Shown one piece after another: positions 22,451 to 34,129 of a stretch of 64,000 bases of DNA. Source of the DNA: Odontocerum albicorne (lineage: Eukaryota; Arthropoda; Insecta; Trichoptera; Odontoceridae); assembly GCA_949825065.1 (NCBI GenBank), contig OX463849.1:35669199-35733198 (forward strand), read 5' to 3'. Each line of letters opens with the position of its first letter. Position 1 is the stretch's first letter. The notes below the pieces were generated by a model. The model did not search any database, had not been told where the DNA came from, and saw nothing but the letters and a program-made list of their open reading frames with translations. A program made the translations under genes and the position numbers.

Positions 22451-22675
22451 GTCATTATTTTTCAGTCTCCATGGATCTTCCTCGAAAAACAACCAGAGGA
22501 AGACCAAAGAATTCATGGGTGGTGCAAAAAGATACCTGATGCAGAGGCACGGCCTGGGGGACGTAGTCCGAGACAGAAGAGCATACAACCTGAGGACGAG
22601 GAGAGCTGACCCCAACAGTCTTCGCAGACAGTGAGTTGGGATGGAGCCAGGGAGAAGAAGTCATTATTTTTCAGT
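22451..22675 (+). mobile_element. 5'-truncated LINE tail with perfect 16-bp target-site duplication
   Basis: The insert (22467-22659, 193 bp, much richer in GC than its surroundings) is bounded by identical copies of gtcattatttttcagt at 22451-22466 and 22660-22675. Across frames it reads TTRGRPKNSWVV, then RDRRAYNLRTRRADPN, the pattern of the basic C-terminal tail of many insect LINE pol proteins (RGRPKKRW, then an Arg-rich ADP segment). There is no poly(A) or simple-repeat tail. The sharp boundaries and exact duplication argue for a recent insertion, while the broken frame shows the source was already defective or the sequence has mutated since. Confidence 0.82.
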
Positions 22676-22679
22676 TATT

Positions 22680-25640
22680 ATATTAACTAGATGTATTCTT
22701 GCAAAATTCTTTATGACTATTTCTTGTAACCTATTTTGATAAATATTATTCAGTATTGTAAAATATTTTCTTCCAATATTTGACATACAGATTTAGTTTC
22801 TAAATCTAAGAATTTGTACTATGTGCTTTCAAAACACGTACTTACCGAATTCCTCAAAATAATTTATACAATTTTTGTAAAGTAAATATTTTATAAATTT
22901 CTACAGCAAACCCCGGCTCTGCTTATAAACCTTTAAAGACGAGTCGGTATGCGGTGGCCGTGAGTGATCTATGGAACATTTGAAATTGGATGTTGACACT
23001 TAAACTTTCGATTTTAAAATGACGAAATTTGACGTGAAAGCATCGATTAACTGTTATATAACAGTTTTTTTAACATATTATTTCTTGTATGAGTAATGTG
23101 TTTTGAATTTATTGTTAGTGTTATGTTAATAATAAGTTTTCCGGTCAAATTTCAGGAAGACTTTATTTTATAATATATATTTCTCAATTAACGAATTTAA
23201 TAAATCAACAAATGAAAATGTTCTTTATTATTTTCAATTGTGTAAACTATGTTTATATGAGATCATGTAAAGTTGCTAGCGAAGTCCTGATTTGGAAAGT
23301 TGTAATGTTTTTAAAACGTCGTCAAAACTACAAAACGTTGGTAAATGGCAAACCCCCCATATATTTAAAGTAAGGCTTTGAGGCTCATTAATTTTAATAA
23401 AAAATAAATTTAAACATACCAAAAATTTATAAATGTCACTTTTAGTTATATAGAATTAAAATAGCTAATTCTTATCAAACAGTTAAAAAAAGGAAAGCAC
23501 TAAATGAAAAAAAAAAATACACGGAACAAGAATCACCACTAGCCTCGAGTTTAATTTTTATTTTGTCAACTGTGTCTTATTTTAAATACGAGTATATTAG
23601 ATTTTAATAAAATAATAATAAAAAAATTATAACCTTATAAACTCAAGGAAAATTTCAACGTAAAAAATGATTCAGAGAGAATAAAATAAAACAAATCATA
23701 ATATGGAAATTTTATTGATAATTTATTTCTAACAGACTGATGATTTTGTGGATTATAAACAATTTTTGCTTAAAGACTTTTATTTTTACTGTAGAAATAT
23801 GTTTTTATATGTCAAATTATTTTGAAACTTACGCTCAATTTGCAGTTCAGGAATTATTATACGATTAAAGTGAACATAAAATACGTACAAATACACCTGC
23901 AATGTGGATTTATAATTATTCAGTTTGGAGGGCTATAGTTTATTCTATAGACTCAAATACAAATGTGTTTCATAAGATGGTATTTCTTAATATGTTTATA
24001 TAATTATTGGGTGTTGAAAATAGACAACGCCATCGAAAGAGTAGGTTGAAGATCCGTGTTCTAGAATAAGATTGAATATGAATTTGGCCAAAAATAAACA
24101 ATTGTTTTTCCAATTTGTGAAAACGTATTTGCTAAAAATAATAAGTTTTTCACCAGGCAACATTTATATACAATACAAAATGATTTTCTGATGTCATTAA
24201 ATGTCACACTTAAGTAATTGACGACATATAAAATATGCTTTTATATGTTATTTTGTGCTCAAAGCAAGAATATATGAATGCATTGTAAGTGGCCGATTTC
24301 CCATTTCATCATTTAAGTTTTTTTCGCATATTTTCTTTTGAGCTGTCTTTAAAACGAATTTAAAAAAGTGTTTTCCTCTTATTTAAGTTAAGAAAGATTG
24401 AACGTTTCTTTTCTGTAGATTTTTTAATTCAATTAAAGTTTTGGTATGATATTTGATTTATTTATTTATTTTTATAATCTATGATTTATCTGGAAGTAGG
24501 TAAATATATGAAAATATGTAAAAAAACGCTATTGATGAAATAAGCTAAAAAAGTAGAATGCTTTTATGTGAATGTAAAGAAATGGTGTGAAATACTCACG
24601 AGTTTATTTAGGCTTCAGATTTACATCATCCATAATATTACGTGACATTTTAAGTAAACCATAAAGACAGTGCTTAGATATTCTTAAGTCTATCCTAGAT
24701 AATGGATCATGAATATAATCTGTTATATAGGATAGTATTATAAATAAAACCTTAACATTTGCTTTGTATAGCTAGTAAATATGAAGATGTCATTAGTGGT
24801 TTTACATAATAAGAAAAAAAGGCAATTTATATAGCGCCGTTTACCAAAGCAAACTCTCTTTAAAGGCGTTAAAAAATAGAAAATATAATATATTCTTCGT
24901 GTTTCATATTCTATATTGACACATGTGTTCATTTTGAGACACCAAACGATGTTTCTATTAAGTTATTTTTCAATAATTCGAAGATTTAAAAAAATTAATA
25001 ACACAATTTGTATTTGACCGAATATATTATCAGGACACTAAACTGCACCTTAGATAATGAGTTGGTCAAAACAAAGTATGAAAAACGTGGTATGTAATAG
25101 AGTTTTTTTATGAAAAGAGGGCACATAAGTGTAAGGTTTATAATAATAAAAAAAGCGTTTCTGAAAATAATGACAATTTCTAAATTTCACTTAGTTTAAC
25201 GAAATATTCTAACCTACTTAGAGAAATACCGTGTATCATGTCTGATAAAAATATTTTCATTATATCTATAAATTATTTAGGATTCGCTTTGCAAAAAAAT
25301 AAAGAAAGAGATACTTGGAAACTTTTAGAAATGTTGAAAGTTAAAACAATCATCTAAACGAAAAGCCTTAAGAATACTTTGATTATTTACAACAGTATTT
25401 TTTAATTTATTATTCAATGAATAAATGCTAAATCGAATATACGTAAGCTAAAATAAGTCTATTTTATTAATTAATTTGTGTCTCAGTAGTTATCTCGCAA
25501 AATTAAAAAAAAAGAAGTGTTTTTTTTAGTTAAATTGGATAAATCCTTAGCGATTCATTATTTTCAAAACAAACACAAATAAATAATAAAATCCACCATT
25601 TTAGATATAAAGGTGAGATATTTTTTGTCACTTTTCAATA
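22680..25640. other. AT-rich spacer, one short shared repeat
   Basis: About 3 kb with no coding signal. A block near 24820-24870 ('tatagcgccgtttaccaaag' and 'aactctctttaaa') is related to 26628-26680 and, inverted, to 60430-60475 and 60578-60605, so it belongs to an unnamed dispersed repeat. Confidence 0.45.
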
Positions 25641-25645
25641 TACCC

Positions 25646-25982
25646 TTGGAGTATAGTTTCTCAACCTATGGGTTGCTAACCAAAATAGGATCGGTGGACA
25701 GTTTAGCGTGTTGCGAAATATTTTCAACAATAACACTATTTGGCAAAACAGCCTGAAGCTTGAAGATGATCTAAATTGCAGTCTACGAGTATCTAATGAA
25801 ATACCAAAATTTGATGAGCTTAAACTTCTTCAAAGTCTAGGTTCACAATAATAAGATTCAATGTTGTAACCAATATAAGTAATGTATTTTGTATTATAAA
25901 AAATAAAAAAAATATTTTATTGCTATGTGTATATGTTATTTTACTAATCGGGGTCACGGCTCAAAAAGGTTTAGATACTCTG
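25646..25982 (+). mobile_element. hAT-family remnant with transposase C-terminus
   Basis: The left end 'tagtttctcaacctatgggt' (from 25654) and the right end, read on the minus strand as 'cagagtatctaaaccttttt', resemble the terminal inverted repeats of ZBED-type hAT elements. Between them 25741-25848 reads WQNSLKLEDDLNCSL to a stop, matching the conserved NRLKLEDDLRCALS region at the end of hAT transposases. The dimerisation and catalytic regions are deleted. No 8-bp target-site duplication can be seen, so the boundaries are approximate. Confidence 0.72.
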
Positions 25983-26489
25983 TTATAAAGGTACGTGAAA
26001 CACCAGCTTTGTATTTTACTTTGAATCACTGATTTACGATAAAAAATATATTTATAGTGCTTTGTATTTTAACAATTATAATTAGAGATATTTATATTAT
26101 AAAGATTTAACTGTTTATTAAAAGTAATATTTTTCTTGCGTTTGCAACGTTTTCCATACTAATTGATGTTAAAGATGTGATATCACGTGTAACAATGAAA
26201 AATTAATATTCATCAAATAGTTTTTATTTTCCATAATTATAATAGTACAAAGTGTAAAGGTAAGGAAATCATACGTAGTTAATTGTATAAAAATACATAA
26301 TGTATAAAAAATAGTACGTTGTATGTATTGTATAAAAAAATAGCGTATGGTAACCAAAGTTTTAATTGTAAATTATGTTTTGTAAATTTATGTTAGGTCC
26401 GTCTTCATTTTTGTTTATAGTAAATTTTTATTTAATCTCATTGTACTAGATATGTCAATAAAAATGAAGGACGAACGAAATAAAAAATA

Positions 26490-26625
26490 GCGCAGAAGAG
26501 ATTTGGAATGCGGATGGAAATGTGGCACGATTAAATTATTCAAATTAAGAAATAAGTTGAAAAACAAGTCAGTATGCATGACTAGATGTATCGATGTGGC
26601 GGAAGATATAATAATAAAATGATAA
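26490..26625 (+). mobile_element. LINE-K 3' fragment
   Basis: The frame around 26575-26615 reads VCMTRCIDVAEDI, which matches CMTRCMNVKEAKVV in the larger LINE-K copy at 43780-44215. Just past it begins the dispersed 'aaagcgccgtttagtaaa' block. Confidence 0.5.
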
Positions 26626-26689
26626 TTTATAAAGCGCCGTTTAGTAAAAAGACTCTCCTGCCAAAGTGAAATGAAGTAGAATTCGACAT

Positions 26690-27200
26690 CGGTATATTTG
26701 TGTGGAAGGATTTAGGTTTGTTGGAACGTCATTTTTTATCTGTTGTACTTAACCAACAGATTAAGTTATTTACTTAACTGTTCAATTGGTCGCCGCTAAT
26801 TTTTTTTAGTTCCATTATCGAGAATCAGCCATAAGGTTTTGTTTTCTACGTGCCAGAGATAATTTACAAATTTTTAAGACATTTATCAACAATTTAAATT
26901 GTACTAGTTTATACTTTACAGACAAAAAACGTTTCAAAAAAATTGTTAAATTGTTTTTTTTCTTTAAATAATTTGGTGAGCACTGTTTCCCGAGCATATC
27001 AATCAAGAGCATTTCCTATTAACTTACTAAATAATTTAACTAAGTATATTAGTATTAAAATACTCTCAAAATCTCAATGATATTGTGTAAGACCTGGAGG
27101 ACACGATTTCCCATTTCATCAGTATTCGCGTTAAAGCCTCTGTAGAAAACATATGGGGGAAACCACGTAAACCTTATATCGAAGAGGTCCATAGTAATAA
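26690..27200. other. spacer, nothing recognised
   Basis: A 65-codon minus-strand frame here is Lys/Leu-rich and of low complexity. Not called. Confidence 0.4.
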
Positions 27201-27204
27201 AATA

Positions 27205-27402
27205 TATTACACATTCGATAGTACAACCTTAACGATTTATTGTTATGTGGAAATCTCTTCTAACTAACCAGAAAGACGTTGAAGAGGTCTTATGTGAAAA
27301 TCAGACTGGAATTATTTAAAAAAAAGTCTGTGTTCCAACAGCAATCGAATTCACAACGCAGCTAGAAGACAGGCGTCTTGCTAACTAGATCACGGACTTT
27401 GT
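27205..27402 (-). mobile_element. SINE-A, near full length
   Basis: The tail and body run left to right on the minus strand ('tctaactaaccagaaaga' complemented, 'gtgaaaatcagactggaat'). The tRNA-like head sits at 27340-27400: 'ctagttagcaagacgcctg' with a B box 'gaattcgattgc' on the minus strand. Confidence 0.8.
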
Positions 27403-27669
27403 TTAGTAATAATACGTTATGTTAAGTTTTGTTTATTTTATATAGCTTAAGTCCAAAAGTATCAATAATTTTATCCTTTTAAATAATCAGTTTATCTGCT
27501 GTTTTTGCAAGATAATGGTCATGAATTTGATTTATTTTTCTCTATCTGTTTTATATAATAAACCAACACTACGAGCGATTTTAAGCAGTGGAGCAATCAC
27601 ATTAAAGAATTTCGTAACGAAAAATAAATATTTTGCGTAATTATATCGAGACTTGTTTTTTCCTCGCAG

Positions 27670-27713
27670 CGAAAGCGAATGGACAGCTCCGTTACAGTTC
27701 CAAGTGAATTGTG
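27670..27713 (+). CDS. weak candidate exon
   Basis: 'gttttttcctcgcag' is a strong acceptor-like sequence ending at 27669. The following 44 nt are open in the frame RKRMDSSVTVPSELW and meet 'ggtgtgta', a mediocre donor. The open frame continues for another 80 codons of AT-rich sequence. Low confidence. Confidence 0.18.
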
Positions 27714-27974
27714 GTGTGTATGGGCAAATACTGGACTTGTGTGTGTGTATAGTATTACATTTTTTAGTTCAGTAACTTTACTATCTTGCTTCATCATTTT
27801 ACACTATTTTAAATGCATTTTTTCAATTCAGGAGCAAAAAAGTTTTGAACTGCGAAATCCTAAATTTCAGTACAATATTGATCTACATTTATATGTTATA
27901 ATCAATAACAGCGCGTTCGTAATCACTTCCAAAATGACCTATTTCCTTGTTAAATACGAGTATGCAAAATAAAG

Positions 27975-29155
27975 AAGCATTTATCTCAACGTGTCCTTAA
28001 CTTCCACACGATTCCCATTCTAATCCCTATATTCCTTGAGATTTAATTTTGACTCGTTTTTATACACTAAGTTCAAGACATGGTCACGGACACCAATAAT
28101 TATAAACATCAAATAAAAGCTAATTGATTGGAGGAAATTTATTTAAAGCAATAAATATGACAGACGTATTTGTATAAAAGTGTTAAATAAATACATTTAA
28201 AAAATCTTACATTTTAAGAGGACTATTCAAATTTCAAATGTTAATCTATACCGCATTCTAAAATATTTATATCAGTTTGAGGTGGTTAATATTTTGTAAA
28301 AAATTCTGACAGCTGAAATATACTCACGTATTTCTGATCATGCAACTATTGTCTAGTTGTAAGATATTGTTAAACATAAGTTTATTTGGCGTATTATATT
28401 TTGAGCAATAATTTATCATTAAAAAGTATTAGAGAATTGGAGCAAACACCTGGTTACATAAAGTAAATAGACTGATTCATTTTATATCTCAGCAATCTTA
28501 ATTTAACAGCGGCATAAAGTGAACCAATAAGACGTTCAAAAAGCTGTCGTGAGTATATGAGAGCTTACATTGTTAGATGCAGATCCCTGATCGTCCTAAA
28601 AAGTATTCCAGAGGGTAGTCCAAGAAGCTTAGAGAGAGAGAGAGAGAAAACGCAAAATATTTCATTTCTTACTTTTTTTTAACTCGTTTTAAAATACGTT
28701 TATTTTTTTAATTAATTGTTATTGTTTGTTAAGAGTGGCCATGAATAGTATTTTTTAAATTACTAATTTAGTTAAATTAGTTTACTTGAGTTTATTTACA
28801 TTTAGATATACTAAAACCGACGAAATCACATTGGATCAATGCAAACATTACAGTTAAATAGATTTTTTAAAGATAGTGTACTAAATTAAAGGTTTTTACT
28901 TTTAAGTTACAATTGGAAAGTAGATTCACTTACAGCTCTTATCACTCTTTCAAAATCATCCTAAAAAAGCTGGATAAAAGTTTCCAGTCTTTTTAGAAAC
29001 ACACGAAGAACGAAAAAGTAAAAAAAATATTTTAAACATTTAACAAATGATAAAATGAGATAATCTGAAATATCACAAATTACTGGAACAGGTTAGTAAG
29101 GCAACTATAAAGTAATACAGATACTAGAAAAAATACATTTAGTCATTAAAGTCAT
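27975..29155. other. spacer with a short (AG)n run
   Basis: An (AG)n microsatellite lies near 28630-28650. Otherwise AT-rich without recognisable content. Confidence 0.5.
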
Positions 29156-29162
29156 CATTGAT

Positions 29163-29375
29163 GACTTACGTGGCCCAGTTGATAAGACATGTGTCATCCA
29201 GCCCAGGAATTGCAGATTCGAACGGTTCTCGTAGATATACCGATTTAAAAAAAAATGTTTCAAGTATGTTTTTTGCTTAGGGCTTGTTTAACATATTTCT
29301 GGTTTGTTGGAAAAAAATGCTACACGGTAACAAAACCACCATACTGCACTGTATTCAACGAAAGTGTAATACAAG
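29163..29375 (+). mobile_element. SINE-A, full length
   Basis: The tRNA head has A box 'tggcccagttgataagac' and B box 'agattcgaacg'. The body 'gcttagggcttgtttaac' and 'tttctggtttgttgg' follows, and the tail 'gtgtaatacaaga' closes it. Confidence 0.85.
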
Positions 29376-29799
29376 ATAGATAAACAATTTACTATGGTAC
29401 TGTTTGAAGCAATGCAACGAGGGTGAGAGTTTTACAGTAGTCAGTAAATGGTTTCAGAGTCTGACGGTATAGAAATACATTTGAAGACCTTTTATGTATC
29501 TGTTTTCTTGACCAGATTAAAAATGATACAAAATATTTTGAAAGTTTACTGTTATTTTCGATTTTAACATAATTGCAGCACCAATTTGTTGAATGTCTGA
29601 CTTAAAAGCCACTTTTCTTTTAGAAATAAATTTAACAAAGAATAGGTAATTGCTTTACAGTTCTTTAATAAAGCCAGTTGGTTGCCAATTAAACTGTTGT
29701 AAATTAAGCAATAAACTAATTTGAACTCTGGTATTTGAGATGAATGAAAAATAATCTTAGATTAAAATTTTCCAATTAGATCAAGGAACATATGTATAT

Positions 29800-30262
29800 G
29801 TACGTATATATGTTAAAAGGATCCAACACAAATTTTGCCCGTTTACTTATTCGTATATTTAATCAAACATACTATATATATGAGATGACCCCCGTGGTCA
29901 AGTTATTAAGACAGGTTTTTCAGCCCGAGGGCTGCAAGTTTGATTTTCAATCCCACCCGATATATTTTTAAAAAGGATTCCAATCTGGTTATTACTTAAG
30001 GCCTCTGTATTCTTTCTAGTTAGTCAAAAATGATAACTACATGTTAATAAACTTATCAAGTTGTACAATATACAATGACATACAACTTAATTTACTTGGT
30101 CGAAATTATTTGGTACTATACTGAATATAACTATGTAATACATATTTTATTAGTTTAATATTCTTGCACACATAAGTTTGAGGTTTGCTTCTTTCATATT
30201 TTATACAAACGTAAGAAATGTGTTTTGTTGGTTGGATCCTTTTTGCATATATGTGTATGCAG
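29800..30262. mobile_element. putative DNA transposon with TIRs around 'aaaaggatccaac', SINE inside
   Basis: 'cgtatatatgttaaaaggat' plus 'ccaac' at about 29803-29827 is mirrored on the minus strand by 'cacatatatgcaaaaaggat' plus 'ccaac' at about 30231-30256. The two ends match at most of about 26 positions. A SINE-A copy (29886-30080) lies between them. No transposase frame is present. Family unknown, and target-site duplications are not clear. Confidence 0.45.
29884..30085 (+). mobile_element. SINE-A, nested
   Basis: The tRNA head (ccccgtggtcaagttattaa; 'gcaagtttgattttcaatcc' in the B-box region) is followed by 'aaaaaggattccaatctgg', 'cttaaggcctctgt' and a degraded tail. Confidence 0.75.
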
Positions 30263-30809
30263 TCTATATAATATGTACAAATTAGTTTTAAAACTATATT
30301 ATTATTTCTAAACACGTTATTCTTGAGTTTGGTCAGCGTTTAAACGACTTTGACCCACTCTCTTTCAAGGTAATTGACGGGAGTTAAGCTTGGGCATGGA
30401 CGGTCTACGGTGAAAGATGTATTTTTTTTTGGTAGTTAACATACGAAATGACATCGCGTTGGGCCGTATGCGTAAAAATGGGCGTTTGATGCAAGAATTA
30501 GATAATATGTTAGGAAATAAATCTTTGAAGTATGTATATGATACCATGGAATTCGAAATATGTAAACAAATAAAGTGATTGTAAAATTATATTATAAACA
30601 ATTATTGATCAATAAACGTATTATACTGGCATAAACAACAATTATTTACGACTTAACGTAAAAATAAAAGTGGAAGAAATCTGTTAAACATATTGATGGT
30701 AAAGAAATTAGAAGAACAACATTACATTAAAAAAATAGTAGGAAAGTTAATAAATGATTTACCACACTAACTAGAGGCAGCTGTCTTTAAAAATTACCTT
30801 GTAAACATT

Positions 30810-31700
30810 CCCACTTTAGTCGAAAAGGTGATGAGAGAGATGTTAGAGAAAGTGAAATAAATGTATGTGTATGCAGATGACATGATTATGCTTGCTGAAA
30901 ATGAAGATATGTTAAGCGAGTTGTATAAGAGATGCTTGATAAAGGTTTGAAAATTAATGCTGTAGAATCGAAGGCTATGGTTACAACAGAGATGTGGTAA
31001 AAGCGTATCAGATGTGAGGGTTAATTAAGAGAAAATAAAGCAAATAAATGAGTTTTATTATCTGTGCTGTATATTAACGTGTGATGGGCGAGTCGAAATG
31101 AACGTTATAAGATAGGTATTGACAGGGAACTAGATAAACGGAGCACTTAATTTAATATACAATAACCTCACTATATGAAAAGTTGTAATAATTATACTAC
31201 ATAATAAAGTGTTGGTGCCCTCCTTGACTTATGGAAGCAAAACATTGACTTAGCAGAAAAAGGATAAAAATAAAATGAATGCTGTGAAGATGCGTGCAAC
31301 AAGAAAAAAACGTGGAGGGTTAATGTAAAAAAAAGTGAAACGAAAACATCAGAAATAAATTCACGTATAAAATGGACATTTTAAGTAATATGAAAAAAGA
31401 GGTTTGAACATCTAGAGAGAAAAAGTGATGAAAAAATTAAGCAAGTATACTGGTCAGAACTGCAAGGTGTGCGTGTAAGAAGTAGAACGAGAAGTATATG
31501 GCAGAATCAAGTTTACTAGATTTTGAAAGACGGTAAAGTGATAAGTAAGTATGAATATTGGAAGATTGTGCATGACGTGGTGTATGAATGTAGAGAAGGT
31601 GAAAGTTGTGCGCTTGGATAAAAAAGTTTGAGCATCTATTCTCTTTGCTTACTTCGCAAGGGACACGGCGTGATTATGTATGTTAATACTCATGAAATGA
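30810..31700 (+). mobile_element. LINE-K: reverse-transcriptase pseudogene with YADD box
   Basis: Near 30860-30925 the frame reads MYVYADDMIMLAENEDMLSE, which includes the catalytic YADD motif of reverse transcriptase. Then come DKGLKINAVESKAMVT (the motif D region) and, after frameshifts, VLVPSLTYGSKTLT. The 3' part (31560-31680) reads MNIGRLCMTWCMNVEKVK and ends with 'cttcgcaagggacacggcgt', the 3' signature shared with other LINE-K copies. Many stops and frameshifts; clearly dead. Everything 5' of the YADD region, including any endonuclease, is missing. This is the longest LINE-K copy in the window and ties the short fragments at 41-59 kb to one family. Confidence 0.85.
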
Positions 31701-31825
31701 TCTACGAGTATATATTTGCCCAACCACTGCATGCTGAAAAGTCTGACTGAAAAACCTACTTATTTTTCATTACTAATATCAGAGTTCTAAATAATCTTTC
31801 CTTCGAGTGTTTAGTATTTACGATT

Positions 31826-32290
31826 AAAATATTAGTTTTGAAACTAAGCAATGAGACCACTTTGTCTTAATACTTGTTTAGGGCAGTGATTGCTAGTATT
31901 CAAAATATTAGATTTGTCACCAAGCAATGATACCACTTTGTCTTAATACTTGTTAAGGGCAGTGGTTGCTAGTATCCAAAATATTAAATTTGTCACTAAG
32001 CAATGATACCATTTTGTCTTAGAATTTGTTTAGGGCAGTGATTGCTAGTATCCAAAATATTAGATTTGTCACTAAGCAATGAGACCACTTTGTCTTAGAA
32101 TTTGTTTAGGGGAGTGATTGCTAGTATCCAAAATATTAGATTTGTCACTAAGCAATGAGACAATTTTGTTTTAGAATTTGTTTAGGGCAGTGATTGCTAG
32201 TATACAAAATATTAGATTTGTCACTAAGCAATGAGACCACTTTGTCTAAGTACTTGTTTAGGGCAGTGATTCCTAGTTTCCAAAAAATGT
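31826..32290 (+). repeat. 76-bp minisatellite, about six units
   Basis: The word 'aagcaatga' recurs at 31846, 31922, 31998, 32074, 32150 and 32226, exactly 76 bp apart. Units share 'caaaatattagatttgtcac', 'actttgtctta' and 'gtttagggcagtgattgc'. The first unit and the edge after 32270 are the most divergent, as expected of array ends. No coding function is apparent. Confidence 0.97.
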
Positions 32291-32520
32291 GGCTTTTTTG
32301 GATCGTTATGTACTTGTAATCAACGGTTCGTTTTTCCATTACACCTATATAGATTAGATTATAAAATTTGTACTGTGGAATAAAAAGTATACTATATTAA
32401 ATGACATAATATAAATAAAAAAATAGGATATTATGAATCAGAATATGTACGAGTATATTAGGCCTTTGTATTGCACTATGATGTGCACCTGAAATGTGCC
32501 AATACATTCATTTATTGATA

Positions 32521-32733
32521 AATCGTTCCTAGTTCGTTAATTTATTCCATATTGATTTCCCCTATCAGGGTTGTATTGTTAATTTATGTAAAATCGTTCC
32601 TAGTTCGTTAATTTATTCCATATTGATTTCCCCTAGCAGGGTTGTATTGTTAATTTATGTAAAATCGTTCCTAGTTCGTTAATTTATTCCATATTGATTT
32701 CCCCTAACAGGGTTGTATTGTTAATTTATGTAA
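32521..32733 (+). repeat. 71-bp minisatellite, three units
   Basis: Units begin at 32521, 32592 and 32663 with 'aatcgttcctagttcgttaa' and are nearly identical. The one clear variable base is in 'cccctatcagg', 'cccctagcagg' and 'cccctaacagg'. Unrelated in sequence to the 76-bp array 230 bp upstream. Confidence 0.97.
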
Positions 32734-32751
32734 AATTGCCGAACTTATTGG

Positions 32752-32893
32752 TATGTATTATATTCTTTCAACCACGCAGAAAGGTAAGACTAGAGTATTT
32801 TTTAAATAAACCCAGGTTTCAACGGGAATTGAACCTACAATCCCTGAATAGGAAAATAGTTAGTTGTCTTACTAACTAGACCACTGAGGTTGT
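32752..32893 (-). mobile_element. SINE-A, partial
   Basis: The head is at the right end (minus strand 'tggtctagttagtaagacaa' with B box 'gtaggttcaattccc'). The body is shortened ('accacgcagaaagg') and the tail has been lost next to the 71-bp array. Confidence 0.78.
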
Positions 32894-32899
32894 GTTATT

Positions 32900-33810
32900 T
32901 TACATTTACAAAATTATTGTATAAAATGTAAACTGGTATATTCATTTCCGTATCATCAATATATTACAGCCAACTATTGCTGGTTTATCACATATTAAAG
33001 TTACAAATACCTTCGAGTGCTAGAGGCTTTATTTTTAGTTTTTCAGTACCTATAACATAACCTTTAAAAAAAAGATCTGAAAGACACTTGTCAGGGATTC
33101 CCCACGAATTTAAATCGAGTGTTGAACAAGTATTGCTACTATTGTGAAGCTTTTTCCTTGCAATTTTATGAGAATATCATATCTTTATTTTTCTTCTTCC
33201 ATTCTCTTCCACACGAAGACATGCTGCAAAGTTTTTGCTGCACGTTTACCTCGAAAATGTTAATTATTTTGTATCCTTTATCTGCCCACGTTGGCTCAAA
33301 GTAATAATGAAATGTGTTATAAAGTTTAGATGCCAATTTGGCGGGCAAATTTAGGTTAACTGTGAATAATTTCTCCAATGAAATTCTGTGTGGAATAAAT
33401 ATAGTTAATTCCATGAAGGTTAAAATATTTATGACCTTCAATTTGAAAAAAAAAGAGATTTAATTCGTACTTCCCCAAAATCAAAATAATGCACAGAATT
33501 ATAACGAAGTCATATATTGTTCACAAATAATAAAATTAAAATTAATAAATAATAGGTTTATTGATAGCAACATAGTGTGTACAGATTATATTTAAATAAC
33601 ACAAACACATAAATTGCAGATAATACATTAAATACAGAAGCTATCAAAAGGTCTGGGCTCATCTAATAACATCCCCTCGGCCAAGATACACCCCACCAAT
33701 ATAGGACGAACCCAGCCACGGGGACACCAGATGTTTTTCAGCCCACACCCTTGAACATGTTGAACAAGAATATAAAAAAAACACAGAAAATAAATAGATG
33801 ACAAAAAAAA
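32900..33810. other. spacer, short GC-richer stretch
   Basis: Open frames at 33119-33441 overlap on both strands and look like chance. The segment 33650-33760 is GC-richer ('cccctcggccaagatacacc') but unidentified. 'tttattgatagcaacat' at 33552 also occurs inverted near 63330, hinting at a shared old repeat. Confidence 0.4.
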
Positions 33811-33814
33811 ATTG

Positions 33815-34125
33815 ACTCTGTGTAATAATTAGTAAGACACTTGACTTCCTCCCGGGTTTTCGGGATCGATTTCTGATGGTACCATATTTAAAAAAAGGGT
33901 CCCAGTATGATAAAATATTCGAGAAAGGTGCACGAGTGTTTATGCTTCTTAGTTTTGGGTAATATTGCTAAGCCGTGCGACGACAATCTGCGAGTTCGGT
34001 GCCTACCTCAGGGGGCTTAAACTCGAAGATTCAATCGATAAAAATGTTCTATCCCTTAAAAGCTCTTCAGTATATTCAAATCACCAGTTTGGATATGTTG
34101 AAAAGTAACATATAAATGAAATTTT
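33815..34125 (+). mobile_element. SINE-B with 3' tail
   Basis: Decayed tRNA head (attagtaagacacttgactt, B box 'gggatcgattt'), then the SINE-B body ('aaagggtcccagtatg', 'gggtaatattgctaagc', 'gtgcctacctca') and the tail 'aaatcaccagtttggatatg'. The tail lets SINE-B 3' ends elsewhere be recognised. Confidence 0.8.
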
Positions 34126-34129
34126 TTAA

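Noticed and set aside
28630..28650. (AG)n run as a GAGA-factor site
   Set aside because: A bare microsatellite without promoter context cannot support a regulatory call.
31826..32290. CRISPR-like array
   Set aside because: The 76-bp units are contiguous with no unique spacers between short repeats, and the context is eukaryotic. It is a minisatellite.
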